A stretch of DNA of 64,000 nt, taken from NCBI GenBank assembly GCA_028284605.1, contig JANQRL010000031.1, positions 1 to 64,000 of the forward strand. Direction: 5' to 3'. Source of the stretch: Paracoccaceae bacterium (GTDB taxonomy: Bacteria > Pseudomonadota > Alphaproteobacteria > Rhodobacterales > Rhodobacteraceae). Below the pieces are notes generated by a model. That model made no database searches and was not told the DNA's origin. It saw only the letters and a program-made list of their open reading frames with translations. The position numbers were made by a program, and so were the translations under genes. Below, piece by piece: positions 24,260 through 32,601 of this stretch (its first letter is position 1; the number at the start of each line of letters is the position of its first letter).

Positions 24260-25297
24260 CTAGGCCCCTTGACCCTCCCTGCCAAGGGCGCCGCGCTCGC
24301 GGCTGCGAAGCTCGGCCAGGACTGACAGGACCGATCCGGTTCGCCCGTCGCCCCAGGCGCCCCGCGGCACGGCCCGCCCGGCGGCCTCGACGAGGAAGGC
24401 GACCTCCGGCAGGGGCGGGGCATAGACCACGGCGGAGCGCGGGATAAGGGTGCCGGCGGCGGCGCGGGCGGCGGATTGGACCATCCAGCCGGCCTTTTGC
24501 GCGGTCGAGGTGTAGGCGCGGAGCGTCACCGAATCGTGCCCGTTGCGGCGGATCTCGGCGCCGATCCCGGCATAGATCAGCCGCGCCGCCCAGATGCCGG
24601 TGCGCGCCTCGAGCGGCAGGGCCTTGATGCCGGGCTCGGAGCGGATGTAGAGCCGCCGCGCCTCGGCCAGCAGCCTCGCGACCATGCGCCGGATCGAATC
24701 AAGCGGCAGGGGCTCGCGCAGGAACGCCTCCGGATCGAGATAGGCGTCGGCGAACCAGTCGAGCGGCAGGTAGATGCGGCCGGCGCGCGCGTCCTCGCCC
24801 ACATCGCGGGCGATATTGGTGAGCTGCATGGCGACGCCGAGATCGCAGGCCCGGGCCAGAACATCGGCGTCCCGCACCCGCATCAGCACGCACATCATCG
24901 CGCCCACCGCGGCGGCGACCCGAGCGGAATAGGCTCTGACATCGCTCAACGTGGCGTAGCGGTCGCCGCGCGCATCCCAGGCCAACCCTTCCAGCAGCGC
25001 CTCCGGCAGCGCCCGCGGCATCTCGTATTCCTCGACGATCCCGGCGAAGGCGCGGTCCTCGGGCGTGTTCTCGGGCCGCCCGGCATAGGCCAGGTCGAGC
25101 CGCTCCTGAAGCCGCAGCACGGCGCGGGTCTTGTGATCGCCCTCATCCACCTCGTCATCGGCCAGCCGGCAGAAGGCGTAGAGCGCCAGCGCCGGGTCGC
25201 GGACGGACGGGGGCAGGAGCTTCGAGGCGGCGTGAAAGGAGAGCGAGCCGGTGCGGATCGTCTCCCGGCAATGGGCGAGGTCGGCGGGATCGATCAT
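24260..25297 (-). CDS. crtB: Phytoene synthase
   Basis: CrtB condenses two geranylgeranyl diphosphates to 15-cis-phytoene. The 345-residue squalene/phytoene-synthase fold has ALYAFCRLADDEVDEGD (first Asp-rich motif) and LTNIARDVGEDARAGRIYLP (second). The ATG overlaps the crtI stop by four bases (25294-25297), so crtI-crtB translation is probably coupled. Confidence 0.96.
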   Translation of the reverse strand: MIDPADLAHCRETIRTGSLSFHAASKLLPPSVRDPALALYAFCRLADDEVDEGDHKTRAVLRLQERLDLAYAGRPENTPEDRAFAGIVEEYEMPRALPEALLEGLAWDARGDRYATLSDVRAYSARVAAAVGAMMCVLMRVRDADVLARACDLGVAMQLTNIARDVGEDARAGRIYLPLDWFADAYLDPEAFLREPLPLDSIRRMVARLLAEARRLYIRSEPGIKALPLEARTGIWAARLIYAGIGAEIRRNGHDSVTLRAYTSTAQKAGWMVQSAARAAAGTLIPRSAVVYAPPLPEVAFLVEAAGRAVPRGAWGDGRTGSVLSVLAELRSRERGALGREGQGA

Positions 25298-26832
25298 TCG
25301 GCGGCCATCCTCTGCGGTTCGGGGGCGACGCGTGGCGCATCGGGCACCATCTTGGCGAGCACTTCCGCCGAGGACACGACGCCCGGGAGACCCGCCCCCG
25401 GATGGGTGCCGGCGCCGGCGAGCCAGAGCCCCTTGGCCTCCTCGCTTACATTATGGGGCCGGAACCACGCCGATTGCAGGATGCGCGGCTCGATCGAGAA
25501 GCCGCAGCCGAGCGGCGAGAGGTAACGGTCGCGGAAATCCTCGGGCGTCAGGATGTGGGAGGCGGAGAGATGTGCCTCGAAGCCCGGAATCGTCTCTTCC
25601 AGCACCTTTGCCACCTTTTGACGGTAGGTCTCGCGCATCTCGAACCAGTCGACCGGGTCGTCCCAGCCGAGATGCGGAACCGGGGAGAGGGCGTAGAACG
25701 TATCGTCCCCCTCCGGCGCCACGCCCGGATCGGTGACCGAAGGGCGATGCAGGTAGAGGCTCATGTCGTCGGCGAGGCGCCCCTTGATGAAGATCTCCTT
25801 CAGAAGCCCCTCGTAGCGTGGGCCGTTGAGGATCGTGTGGTGGCCCACATCGGGCCATTTTCCGGCGGTGCCCCTGGTGCCAAAATACCAGACGAAGAGG
25901 CCCATGGACCAGCGACGCGCATTCAGCTTGGCGTCGGTCCAGCGGGTTTTCCGGTGGTTGCGCAGGAGCCGGGAATAGGTGTGGCCGGCATCGGCATTGC
26001 TCACGACAGTCGGGGCGGCCAGCACCTCGCCATCGGTCAGCCGGACGCCCTTGGCGGCACCATTTTCGATCAGGATTTCGTCCGCCTCGGCGCCAAGCCG
26101 CACGATGCCGCCCTGATCCTCGGTCACCCGAACCATGGCATCGGCAATCGCCTGCACGCCTCCGATGGCGTAGTGGACGCCGTATTCCTTCTCCAGATGG
26201 CTCACGAGCGCGTACATCGACGTGACATGCATCGGGTCGCCGCCAATGAAGAGCGGGTGGAAGGAGAGCGCCATGCGCAGGCGGGGGTCGCGGACATAGG
26301 CGCTCGCATGGCCGAGGATCGAGCGGTCGGCGCGCAGCAGCGCGAAGGTCGGTATCACCTTCAGCGTGTCCCAGAGCCGGTGCATCGGCTTGCGCCCGAG
26401 CCCCTCGAACCCGACGCGGTAGCGCGCCTCGGCGGATTTTAGGAACTTCAGGTAGCCGTTGACGTCGCCGGGGCTAAGCCGGCGCACCTCCTCCAGCATC
26501 CGCTCCGTGTCCTGATAAGCGCGGAATTTCGAGCCGTCCGGCCAGCGGATTTCGTAGAACGGGTCCATCGGGCGGAGGTCGACTTCCGAATGGAAATCGC
26601 GCCCGCAGGCGGCCCAGAGATCCGCGAACACTTCGGGCATCGTCACGATGGTCGGGCCGAGATCGAAGCGATGGCCGTCTTTCGTGATCGACGAGCCGCG
26701 CCCGCCGGGCCGATCGAGCCGGTCGAGCACGGTGACGCGGTAGCCCTTGGCGCCGAGCCGCATCGCCGCGGCGAGCCCGCCGAGGCCGGCACCGACGACG
26801 ACGGCCGAGTCGGGGGAGGGATGTGTCAACAT
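25294..26832 (-). CDS. crtI: Phytoene desaturase (neurosporene-forming type)
   Basis: CrtI desaturates phytoene stepwise, in spheroidene producers three times to neurosporene. The 512-residue flavoprotein has the N-terminal FAD motif VVVGAGLGGLAAAMRLGAKG, GRGSSITKDGHRFDLGPTI and C-terminal LWLAGAGTHPGAGLPGVVSS. The ATG at 26832 is placed by homology. A much longer in-frame extension upstream runs antisense to crtA and is not real. The start codon lies inside a PpsR palindrome, no SD precedes it, and the promoter predicts transcription from the A of the ATG. Confidence 0.96.
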   Translation of the reverse strand: MLTHPSPDSAVVVGAGLGGLAAAMRLGAKGYRVTVLDRLDRPGGRGSSITKDGHRFDLGPTIVTMPEVFADLWAACGRDFHSEVDLRPMDPFYEIRWPDGSKFRAYQDTERMLEEVRRLSPGDVNGYLKFLKSAEARYRVGFEGLGRKPMHRLWDTLKVIPTFALLRADRSILGHASAYVRDPRLRMALSFHPLFIGGDPMHVTSMYALVSHLEKEYGVHYAIGGVQAIADAMVRVTEDQGGIVRLGAEADEILIENGAAKGVRLTDGEVLAAPTVVSNADAGHTYSRLLRNHRKTRWTDAKLNARRWSMGLFVWYFGTRGTAGKWPDVGHHTILNGPRYEGLLKEIFIKGRLADDMSLYLHRPSVTDPGVAPEGDDTFYALSPVPHLGWDDPVDWFEMRETYRQKVAKVLEETIPGFEAHLSASHILTPEDFRDRYLSPLGCGFSIEPRILQSAWFRPHNVSEEAKGLWLAGAGTHPGAGLPGVVSSAEVLAKMVPDAPRVAPEPQRMAAE

Positions 26833-26841
26833 AAGTGGACA
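26824..26841. promoter_or_regulatory. PpsR/CrtJ site covering the crtI start codon
   Basis: TGTCAACATAAGTGGACA is a perfect TGT-N12-ACA palindrome. On the minus strand its second half includes the crtI ATG (26830-26832), and its first half touches the -10. Confidence 0.9.
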
Positions 26842-26867
26842 GTAGCGCCGCCGACCGACGCTGACAA
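26839..26867 (-). promoter_or_regulatory. Predicted sigma-70 promoter of crtI
   Basis: On the minus strand TTGTCA (26862-26867) and TACTGT (26839-26844) are 17 bases apart. The start point would lie about seven bases after the -10, at or next to position 26832, the A of the crtI ATG. Confidence 0.65.
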
Positions 26868-26939
26868 CCAAATCCATTGGCGATTGCTGGGTTTTTCGGT
26901 GTCCCGATGATTGTTCCTCTTTCATCTGAATGGTGGATG

Positions 26940-26957
26940 TGTCAGTTTCGGTTGACA
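26940..26957. promoter_or_regulatory. PpsR/CrtJ site upstream of crtA
   Basis: TGTCAGTTTCGGTTGACA is a perfect TGT-N12-ACA palindrome 16 bases before the preferred crtA start. Its centre is 116 bases from the crtI site, a spacing that would allow looping between the two. Confidence 0.9.
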
Positions 26958-26973
26958 CCTTTGGGATGTGCCC

Positions 26974-27681
26974 GTGACTCAATGCGTCAGCCTCAGCCTG
27001 TTCCGGTTCGACCGTGCCCTGGCCCGCGCCTGGGCCTTCGTACAGATGGGCGCCGCACGCTGGCCGCTCTCCCGCACCCCGGATATCGGTTTCTGGAAGC
27101 TCTGCGGCTCCGGTGTCGGCGAGGGCTTCACGCCGATCCCGAACACCGCCGTCTGGGCGATCCTCGCGACCTGGCCGAGCCACGATATCGCCCGGGAACG
27201 GGTGACGGGCGCCCCGGTCTTCGCCCGGTTCCGCAAGCGCGCCGACGAGGACTGGACGATCTTCCTCGAAACCCGCTCGGTGCGCGGGGAATGGTCGGGA
27301 AAAGAGCCGTTTCAGGCCGAAACAGGGTCGAATGATGGCCCACTCGCCGCACTCACCCGGGCGACGATCCGGCCCCGCACGGCACTCCGCTTCTGGGGTC
27401 GCACCCCCGACATCTCCAAGGTCATCGGCGCCGACCCCAATGTGATCTTCAAGATCGGCGTGGGCGAGGTGCCGTGGCTGCACCAGGTCACGTTCTCGAT
27501 CTGGCCCGATGCGCAGACCATGGCCGGCTTCGCCCGCACCGGACCCCATGCCGAGGCGATCCGCGCCGTGCGCGACGAAGGCTGGTTCTCCGAAGAACTC
27601 TACGCGCGCTTCGCCCTGCTCTCCGATATGGGGACATGGGACGGCCGCGCCCCGCTTGCCAAACTGAAAGACGCCGCATGA
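26974..27681 (+). CDS. crtA: Spheroidene monooxygenase
   Basis: CrtA oxidises spheroidene to spheroidenone (acyclic carotenoid 2-ketolase) with O2. The 235-residue protein has SLSLFRFDRALARAWAFVQMG, WPLSRTPDIGFWKLCGSG, GFTPIPNTAVWAILATW and RFRKRADEDW, all typical. Two GTG starts are possible: 26974 has GGG about eight bases upstream, 26968 is two codons longer with no spacing for an SD. The 3' end overlaps the bchI ATG, so crtA-bchI-bchD-bchO is one operon. Confidence 0.94.
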   Translation: MTQCVSLSLFRFDRALARAWAFVQMGAARWPLSRTPDIGFWKLCGSGVGEGFTPIPNTAVWAILATWPSHDIARERVTGAPVFARFRKRADEDWTIFLETRSVRGEWSGKEPFQAETGSNDGPLAALTRATIRPRTALRFWGRTPDISKVIGADPNVIFKIGVGEVPWLHQVTFSIWPDAQTMAGFARTGPHAEAIRAVRDEGWFSEELYARFALLSDMGTWDGRAPLAKLKDAA

Positions 27682-28682
27682 CCGCACCGTTCCCGTTTTC
27701 CGCCATCGTCGGTCAGGACGAGATGAAGACCGCGATGATCCTGACGGCCATTGACCCGACGATCGGCGGGGTTCTGGTTTTCGGCGATCGGGGCACGGGA
27801 AAATCCACCGCCGTCCGGGCCCTGGCCGCGCTGCTACCGCCGATCACCCTTGTGGAGGGCTGCCCGGTGAACTCCGCGCGGCCCGAGGATGTGCCGGATT
27901 GGGCCGGAATAGAGACGAAACTGACCGTCGAGGCACCCACGCCCGTGGTCGACCTGCCGCTCGGTGTGACTGAGGACCGGGTGACCGGGGCGCTCGACAT
28001 CGAGAAGGCCCTGACACGGGGCGAAAAAGCGTTCCAGCCCGGCCTTCTGGCCCGCGCGAACCGGGGCTATCTCTATATCGACGAGGTGAACCTGCTTGAG
28101 GATCATATCGTCGATCTGCTCCTCGATGTCGCCCAATCCGGGGAGAACGTGGTGGAGCGCGAGGGGCTCTCGGTCCGCCATCCGGCCCGGTTTGTCCTGG
28201 TCGGCTCCGGAAATCCCGAGGAGGGGGAGCTTCGGCCTCAGCTTCTCGATCGGTTCGGGCTCTCGGTCGATGTCGGCAGCCCGAAGGAGATCGAGACCCG
28301 GATCGAGGTCATCAAGCGGCGCGATGCCTATGAGAACGACAATGCCGCCTTCATGTTGCGCTGGCAGGCGGAGGATGCGGCGATCCGGGAACGGATCCTG
28401 ACCGGGCGCAAGGCGCTCGGCGACCTGAAGACCGGGGACGAGACGCTGATGGACGTGGCGGAGCTCTGTCTGGCGCTGGGCTCGGACGGGTTGCGGGGGG
28501 AACTCACGCTGCTGAAGGCGGCCCGTGCCTATGCCGCCTGGCGCGACGATACCGCCCTGACCCGGGCCCATATCCGCGCCGTGGCCCCGATGGCCCTGCG
28601 GCACCGGCTGCGCCGCGACCCGCTCGATGAGGCCGGCAGTGGGACCCGCGTGGCCCGGGTGGTGGATGAGGTCCTTGGCTGA
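27678..28682 (+). CDS. bchI: Magnesium chelatase ATPase subunit I
   Basis: BchI is the AAA+ motor that with BchD and BchH inserts Mg2+ into protoporphyrin IX. The 334-residue protein begins MTAPFPFSAIVGQDEMKTAM, has Walker A GDRGTGKST, Walker B GYLYIDEVNLLEDH and sensor region LVGSGNPEEGELRPQLLDRFG. The ATG at 27678 overlaps the crtA stop; the longer in-frame start inside crtA is rejected. Confidence 0.97.
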   Translation: MTAPFPFSAIVGQDEMKTAMILTAIDPTIGGVLVFGDRGTGKSTAVRALAALLPPITLVEGCPVNSARPEDVPDWAGIETKLTVEAPTPVVDLPLGVTEDRVTGALDIEKALTRGEKAFQPGLLARANRGYLYIDEVNLLEDHIVDLLLDVAQSGENVVEREGLSVRHPARFVLVGSGNPEEGELRPQLLDRFGLSVDVGSPKEIETRIEVIKRRDAYENDNAAFMLRWQAEDAAIRERILTGRKALGDLKTGDETLMDVAELCLALGSDGLRGELTLLKAARAYAAWRDDTALTRAHIRAVAPMALRHRLRRDPLDEAGSGTRVARVVDEVLG

Positions 28683-30336
28683 CCTGACGGACCCCTTCGC
28701 CCGGGCGCTTCTGGCGCTCGATCTCCTGGCGGTCGATCCGGGGCTGGGGGGCCTCGCGGTCCGGGCCCGGTCAGGGCCGGTTCGCGAGGCCCTGCTCCGC
28801 CCCCTCGAGCAATTGCCCGGGCCGCGCCATCGGCTCCATCCGCAGGTCTCCGACGAGGCGCTCTATGGCGGGCTCGACCTCTCCGCGACGCTCGCCTCGG
28901 GCCATTTGGTGCAGGAACAGGGTCTGTTGCGTGATCCCTCACTGATGGTTCTCGCCATGGCCGAGCGTTGCCCGGACCAGCTCGCCGCCCGGCTCGCGCT
29001 TTGCCTCGATGAGGGGCGCGGACATGTGCTGATCGCCCTCGATGAAGGCGCGGAGCCGGATGAGCGCTGCCCGGATGCCCTGGCCGAGCGGCTGGCCTTT
29101 GCCGTCGATCTCTCGGAGACGCCGCTTGGCCATGCCGCTGCCCCGGCGGACCGCGATCTCGACGCGGCGCGGGCGCGCCTGTCCGGTGTCGCGCGGGCCG
29201 ACGATCTCCTTCCCCGGATCGCCGCGCTGTCGCTCCAGTTGGGCATCGGCAGCCTGCGGGTGCCGCTCTTCACCCTGCGTGCGGCCCGGGCCCATGCGGC
29301 ACTGGCGGGCCATGACGAGATCACGGGCGACGACCTCTCCATCGCCTGCGCGCTGACCATGGCCCATCGCGCGACGCAGATGCCGGAGGCAGAGCCCCAG
29401 GACCCGGCCCCGGCGGAGAGCGAGGAGCCCGCCAACGCCCCCGATCCCGGGGACGACGACGGGCTGGTGCTGCCGGAGGAACTGCTGCTGGAGGCCGTCG
29501 CGGCGCTCCTGCCTCCGGGGCTTCTTGCCGAATTGCAGGCCCGCAAGGCCCGCCTCGGCAAGGGCTCCGGGTCCGGGGCGGCGCATAAGGGCAACCGGCG
29601 GGGGCGGCCGCTGCCGGCGCGGCCCGGGCGGCTCGGCAGTGGGGCGCGGATTGATCTGGTGGCAACCCTGCGCAGCGCCGCGCCGTGGCAGACGATCCGG
29701 GCGAAGACGGCGCCGCAGCGGGACGGGCTTCATATCCGCGCCTCCGATATCCGGCTCAAACGCTATGAGGAGCGGTCCGACCGGCTTCTGATCTTCACCG
29801 TCGATGCCTCCGGCAGCGCCGCGCTGGCGCGTCTTGCCGAGGCCAAGGGGGCTATCGAACTGCTGCTGGGCGAAGCCTATGCGCGGCGCGACCATGTCAG
29901 CCTCGTGGCGTTCCGCGGCACCGGCGCGGAATTGCTCCTGCCCCCGACCCGCTCTCTCGTTCAGACCAAGCGACGGCTCGCGGAACTGCCCGGCGGGGGC
30001 GGCACGCCGCTCGCCAGCGGGTTGCAGCTGGCCTTGGAGCAGGCCGATCTCGCGCTGCGTCGGGGCCTGACGCCGACCGTGTGCCTCCTGACCGATGGCC
30101 GGGCCAATATCGCGCTCGACGGGACCGCGAATCGACCGCAGGCCGGCGAGGATGCCGAGCGGCTGGCCCGCGTCCTGCGCTTCCACGGGATCGAGGCGCT
30201 CGTTATCGACACCGGCAACCGGCCCGAAAAGGCCCTGAAACGCCTCGCCGAGACGCTGGATGCGCCCTATATCCCGCTCCCCCGCGCCGATGCCGAACGG
30301 CTCTCGCGGAGCGTGACTGCCGCGCTGGAGCGTTAG
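28666..30336 (+). CDS. bchD: Magnesium chelatase subunit D
   Basis: BchD forms the platform for the BchI ring. The 556-residue protein has an AAA-like N-terminal part lacking a good Walker A, an acidic and proline-rich linker (about residues 245-290), and a C-terminal von Willebrand A domain with a MIDAS motif DASGSAALA. The start is taken as ATG 28666 (MRSLADLTDP), overlapping bchI by 17 bases; TTG 28675 is a possible alternative. The stop immediately precedes the bchO ATG. Confidence 0.95.
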   Translation: MRSLADLTDPFARALLALDLLAVDPGLGGLAVRARSGPVREALLRPLEQLPGPRHRLHPQVSDEALYGGLDLSATLASGHLVQEQGLLRDPSLMVLAMAERCPDQLAARLALCLDEGRGHVLIALDEGAEPDERCPDALAERLAFAVDLSETPLGHAAAPADRDLDAARARLSGVARADDLLPRIAALSLQLGIGSLRVPLFTLRAARAHAALAGHDEITGDDLSIACALTMAHRATQMPEAEPQDPAPAESEEPANAPDPGDDDGLVLPEELLLEAVAALLPPGLLAELQARKARLGKGSGSGAAHKGNRRGRPLPARPGRLGSGARIDLVATLRSAAPWQTIRAKTAPQRDGLHIRASDIRLKRYEERSDRLLIFTVDASGSAALARLAEAKGAIELLLGEAYARRDHVSLVAFRGTGAELLLPPTRSLVQTKRRLAELPGGGGTPLASGLQLALEQADLALRRGLTPTVCLLTDGRANIALDGTANRPQAGEDAERLARVLRFHGIEALVIDTGNRPEKALKRLAETLDAPYIPLPRADAERLSRSVTAALER

Positions 30337-31194
30337 ATGCACTGGCCGGAGGATGCCGCGGGCTGGCCCCTGACCGAGTTTTCCCGCCACATCCTCGTCA
30401 AACCGCATCGATGGCATGTGCAGGAGGCGGGCGAGGGCGATCTGCTCTTCCTGATCCACGGCGCCGGGGGCGCGACGCAAAGCTGGCGCGGGCTCTTCCC
30501 GCTTCTGACCGAGACCCACCGGGTGATCGCCGTGGACCTGCCCGGCCAGGGTTTCACCGGGCTCGGGGCGCGGCAGCGCTGCGGGCTCGATCACATGGCC
30601 GAGGACCTGCTCAGCCTGATGAAGTCGCAAGGCTGGAAACCGAAGGCGCTGATCGGGCATTCCGCGGGCGCGGCCCTCGCGCTGCGGCTGGCGCTGATGG
30701 GCGGGACGCCACACGGCCAGGTGATCGGGATCAACGCCGCGCTGGACAACTTCAAGGGGGTTGCCGGCTGGCTCTTCCCGGCGATGGCCAAGATGCTGTC
30801 GCTCAACCCGTTTTCCGCCAATTTCGTGATCGCGACAACGACCCGGGCGACGGTGGAGCGGCTGATCCAGGGGACCGGGTCGCATATCGACGCGGACGGG
30901 ATCGACCTCTATCACCGGCTCGCGACGGATTGGACCCATGTCGACGGGACGTTGGCGATGATGGCGCAATGGTCGCTCGACGGGCTCAGGGCGCGGCTCG
31001 GGGAGGTCGAGGTGCCGGTGACGCTGATCGCCGGCGACCGCGACCGCGCGGTGCCGGTGGAGATCAGCGTCGAGGCGGCCGAGATTCTGGAAAACGCCAC
31101 GGTGGTCGAAGAGGCGCGGCTCGGCCATCTGATGCACGAGGAAGACCCGGCTCTCGTCGCCCGCCATATCCGCATCGCGCTCTCAAAGGTCTGA
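30337..31194 (+). CDS. bchO: Alpha/beta-fold hydrolase, putative magnesium chelatase accessory protein
   Basis: The 285-residue protein is encoded directly after bchD (ATG abuts the TAG). It has an oxyanion motif LIHGAGGATQSWRGL, the nucleophile elbow GHSAGAALAL (Ser as nucleophile), a D in LIAGDRDRAVP and a histidine near the C-terminus in ARLGHLMHE. BchO is always linked to bchID but its substrate is not firmly established; proposals include assisting Mg insertion. It is convergent with cycA, 46 bases away. Confidence 0.94.
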   Translation: MHWPEDAAGWPLTEFSRHILVKPHRWHVQEAGEGDLLFLIHGAGGATQSWRGLFPLLTETHRVIAVDLPGQGFTGLGARQRCGLDHMAEDLLSLMKSQGWKPKALIGHSAGAALALRLALMGGTPHGQVIGINAALDNFKGVAGWLFPAMAKMLSLNPFSANFVIATTTRATVERLIQGTGSHIDADGIDLYHRLATDWTHVDGTLAMMAQWSLDGLRARLGEVEVPVTLIAGDRDRAVPVEISVEAAEILENATVVEEARLGHLMHEEDPALVARHIRIALSKV

Positions 31195-31240
31195 TGGCTG
31201 CGGCGCGGTTGGGTCGAAAACCAGCGGTCATGGGCGCCGA

Positions 31241-31720
31241 TCAGCCGCCTGGTTCGGCCTCTTCCGCTGCCGGCGGCGCGAGGGAATGGAGGAAGGCGTA
31301 GATGTCGATCGCATCCTCCTCATCACGGACCTGGAAGGCCATCTTGCCCCGCGCGCGTCGATCGTCGAGCGTTGCCCGCAGCCAGTCGGTCGGGTCCTGC
31401 ACGAAGGCTACGAACGTCTCTTCGGACCAGATCGTCTCCCCCTCGCCGACCTCCAGCAATGCGTCGGAATAGGCAAAACCCTCGACGGTCCCCGGCGAGC
31501 GCCCGGCAAGCGCATAGAGGTTCGGCCCGGTGCGCGCGGTGCGGCCGGCCAGAACGTTGCCATCGCCGTCCGCTACAAGGTGGCAGGCGATGCACTGCCG
31601 GGCGAATTGCTCCTCGCCGGCGGTCGCATCCCCGGTCGGGTCAAGCGCCACCGGATCAGTCTGGGCCGTTGCGGATGCGGCTGCTAGTACAAACGCGAAT
31701 ATCGCTGGGAATCTGGACAT
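31241..31720 (-). CDS. cycA: Cytochrome c2
   Basis: This periplasmic monohaem carrier shuttles electrons from the bc1 complex to the photo-oxidised reaction centre. The 159-residue precursor has a Sec signal (residues 1-19, ending ASATA-Q). Haem is bound by CIACH (Cys43, Cys46, His47), and Met127 in GKMAF is the likely sixth ligand. LAGRTARTGPNLYALAGR, FVQDPTDWL and ARGKM align by eye with R. sphaeroides cytochrome c2, a gene also linked to the puh region there. The mature protein is unusual: by my count 26 Asp/Glu against nine Arg and one Lys, where the classic protein docks through lysines. An in-frame TTG at 31795 is rejected. Confidence 0.88.
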   Translation of the reverse strand: MSRFPAIFAFVLAAASATAQTDPVALDPTGDATAGEEQFARQCIACHLVADGDGNVLAGRTARTGPNLYALAGRSPGTVEGFAYSDALLEVGEGETIWSEETFVAFVQDPTDWLRATLDDRRARGKMAFQVRDEEDAIDIYAFLHSLAPPAAEEAEPGG

Positions 31721-31857
31721 GAGGCTCTTTCCTGGCTCTGGCGGTCGGCGCCGTCCCGTCCACGGGAACCTAGGTCTCGCAGAGCCGCTATCCAATATCG
31801 AAACACGATATGGTAAGTGAGGTTGCGGGGTATGAAAGGTGACCTAGACTGTCGGCA

Positions 31858-32601
31858 ATGCTGAGACTTCATGCGCTCCTCGGCGGGATCGCCATCGCCG
31901 CCTGCGTGACCGCCGCGATGGCCGATGCGCCAGCGGACATCGCCCTCATCGTCGATCGCGACGAGGAGGCTGTAAGCCTGTTCCTGTCGCTGCCGCTCGA
32001 CGGTCTGGAACCGGCTCTCGGACTGCCTTCGGAGGCTCTGCGCGACAGTTCGGGCCTGTTCCCGATCGGGGTGTTCCAACAGGAGGGCACCGCCGCGCTC
32101 GCCGCCGATGTGATCGCCGGGGTCGATCTCAGCCTCGACGGTCGCGCGGCGGAGTTTCCGCCGATGTCGATGATGCTCCACGAGCGCGCCCTGTCGCTGC
32201 CGTTCGAGACACCGCTCGATGGTTGGACGGCGATGTCGGTCTGCGGAGTGGACGGGCCGGACGGGGCCGCGGCGGACAGCGACGTGCAGCTCTATGCCGG
32301 CTATACCGCCTATCCGGCCTCCGGCGATGCGGTTCTGCGCCTGGCATTGCCCAACGATGCGCCTGTCGAATTGACCGTGCGGGACCACTGGGCCGGACAG
32401 GTCCTGGCCGAGCGCCGGATGACACTGTTGCCCGGGGAGACGCTGGACCTCGCCATCCCGGCGGACTTCGCGCCCGGAGGATCCATCGAAAATGCCGCCC
32501 GTTGGGGCGGCATTCTCCTGAGCGTTATCGCTTTGGCGGCCTTCCTGGCCCTTGTCCTGCACCGCACCGGTCTGGCGCGGCGCCGGCCCGGTTCGGCCTA
32601 G
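31858..32601 (+). CDS. Exported membrane-anchored protein of unknown function
   Basis: I do not recognise the family. The 247-residue protein has an N-terminal export signal (MLRLHALLGGIAIAAC). The IAAC could be a lipobox, or cleavage could follow MADA. A periplasmic domain of about 190 residues follows, rich in beta-like hydrophobic stretches and Asp/Glu. One C-terminal transmembrane helix (about 216-236) ends in a basic HRTGLARRR stop-transfer. It is divergent from cycA (137 bases between) and convergent with the pseudoazurin gene, whose stop it overlaps by four bases. Its place between two periplasmic electron carriers suggests a role in their maturation or docking; this is inference. Confidence 0.72.
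   Translation: MLRLHALLGGIAIAACVTAAMADAPADIALIVDRDEEAVSLFLSLPLDGLEPALGLPSEALRDSSGLFPIGVFQQEGTAALAADVIAGVDLSLDGRAAEFPPMSMMLHERALSLPFETPLDGWTAMSVCGVDGPDGAAADSDVQLYAGYTAYPASGDAVLRLALPNDAPVELTVRDHWAGQVLAERRMTLLPGETLDLAIPADFAPGGSIENAARWGGILLSVIALAAFLALVLHRTGLARRRPGSA

Noticed and set aside
26833-27687. A 285-residue N-terminal extension of crtI
   Set aside because: The extension is antisense to crtA and crosses two PpsR sites; the CrtI family starts at the FAD motif after 26832.
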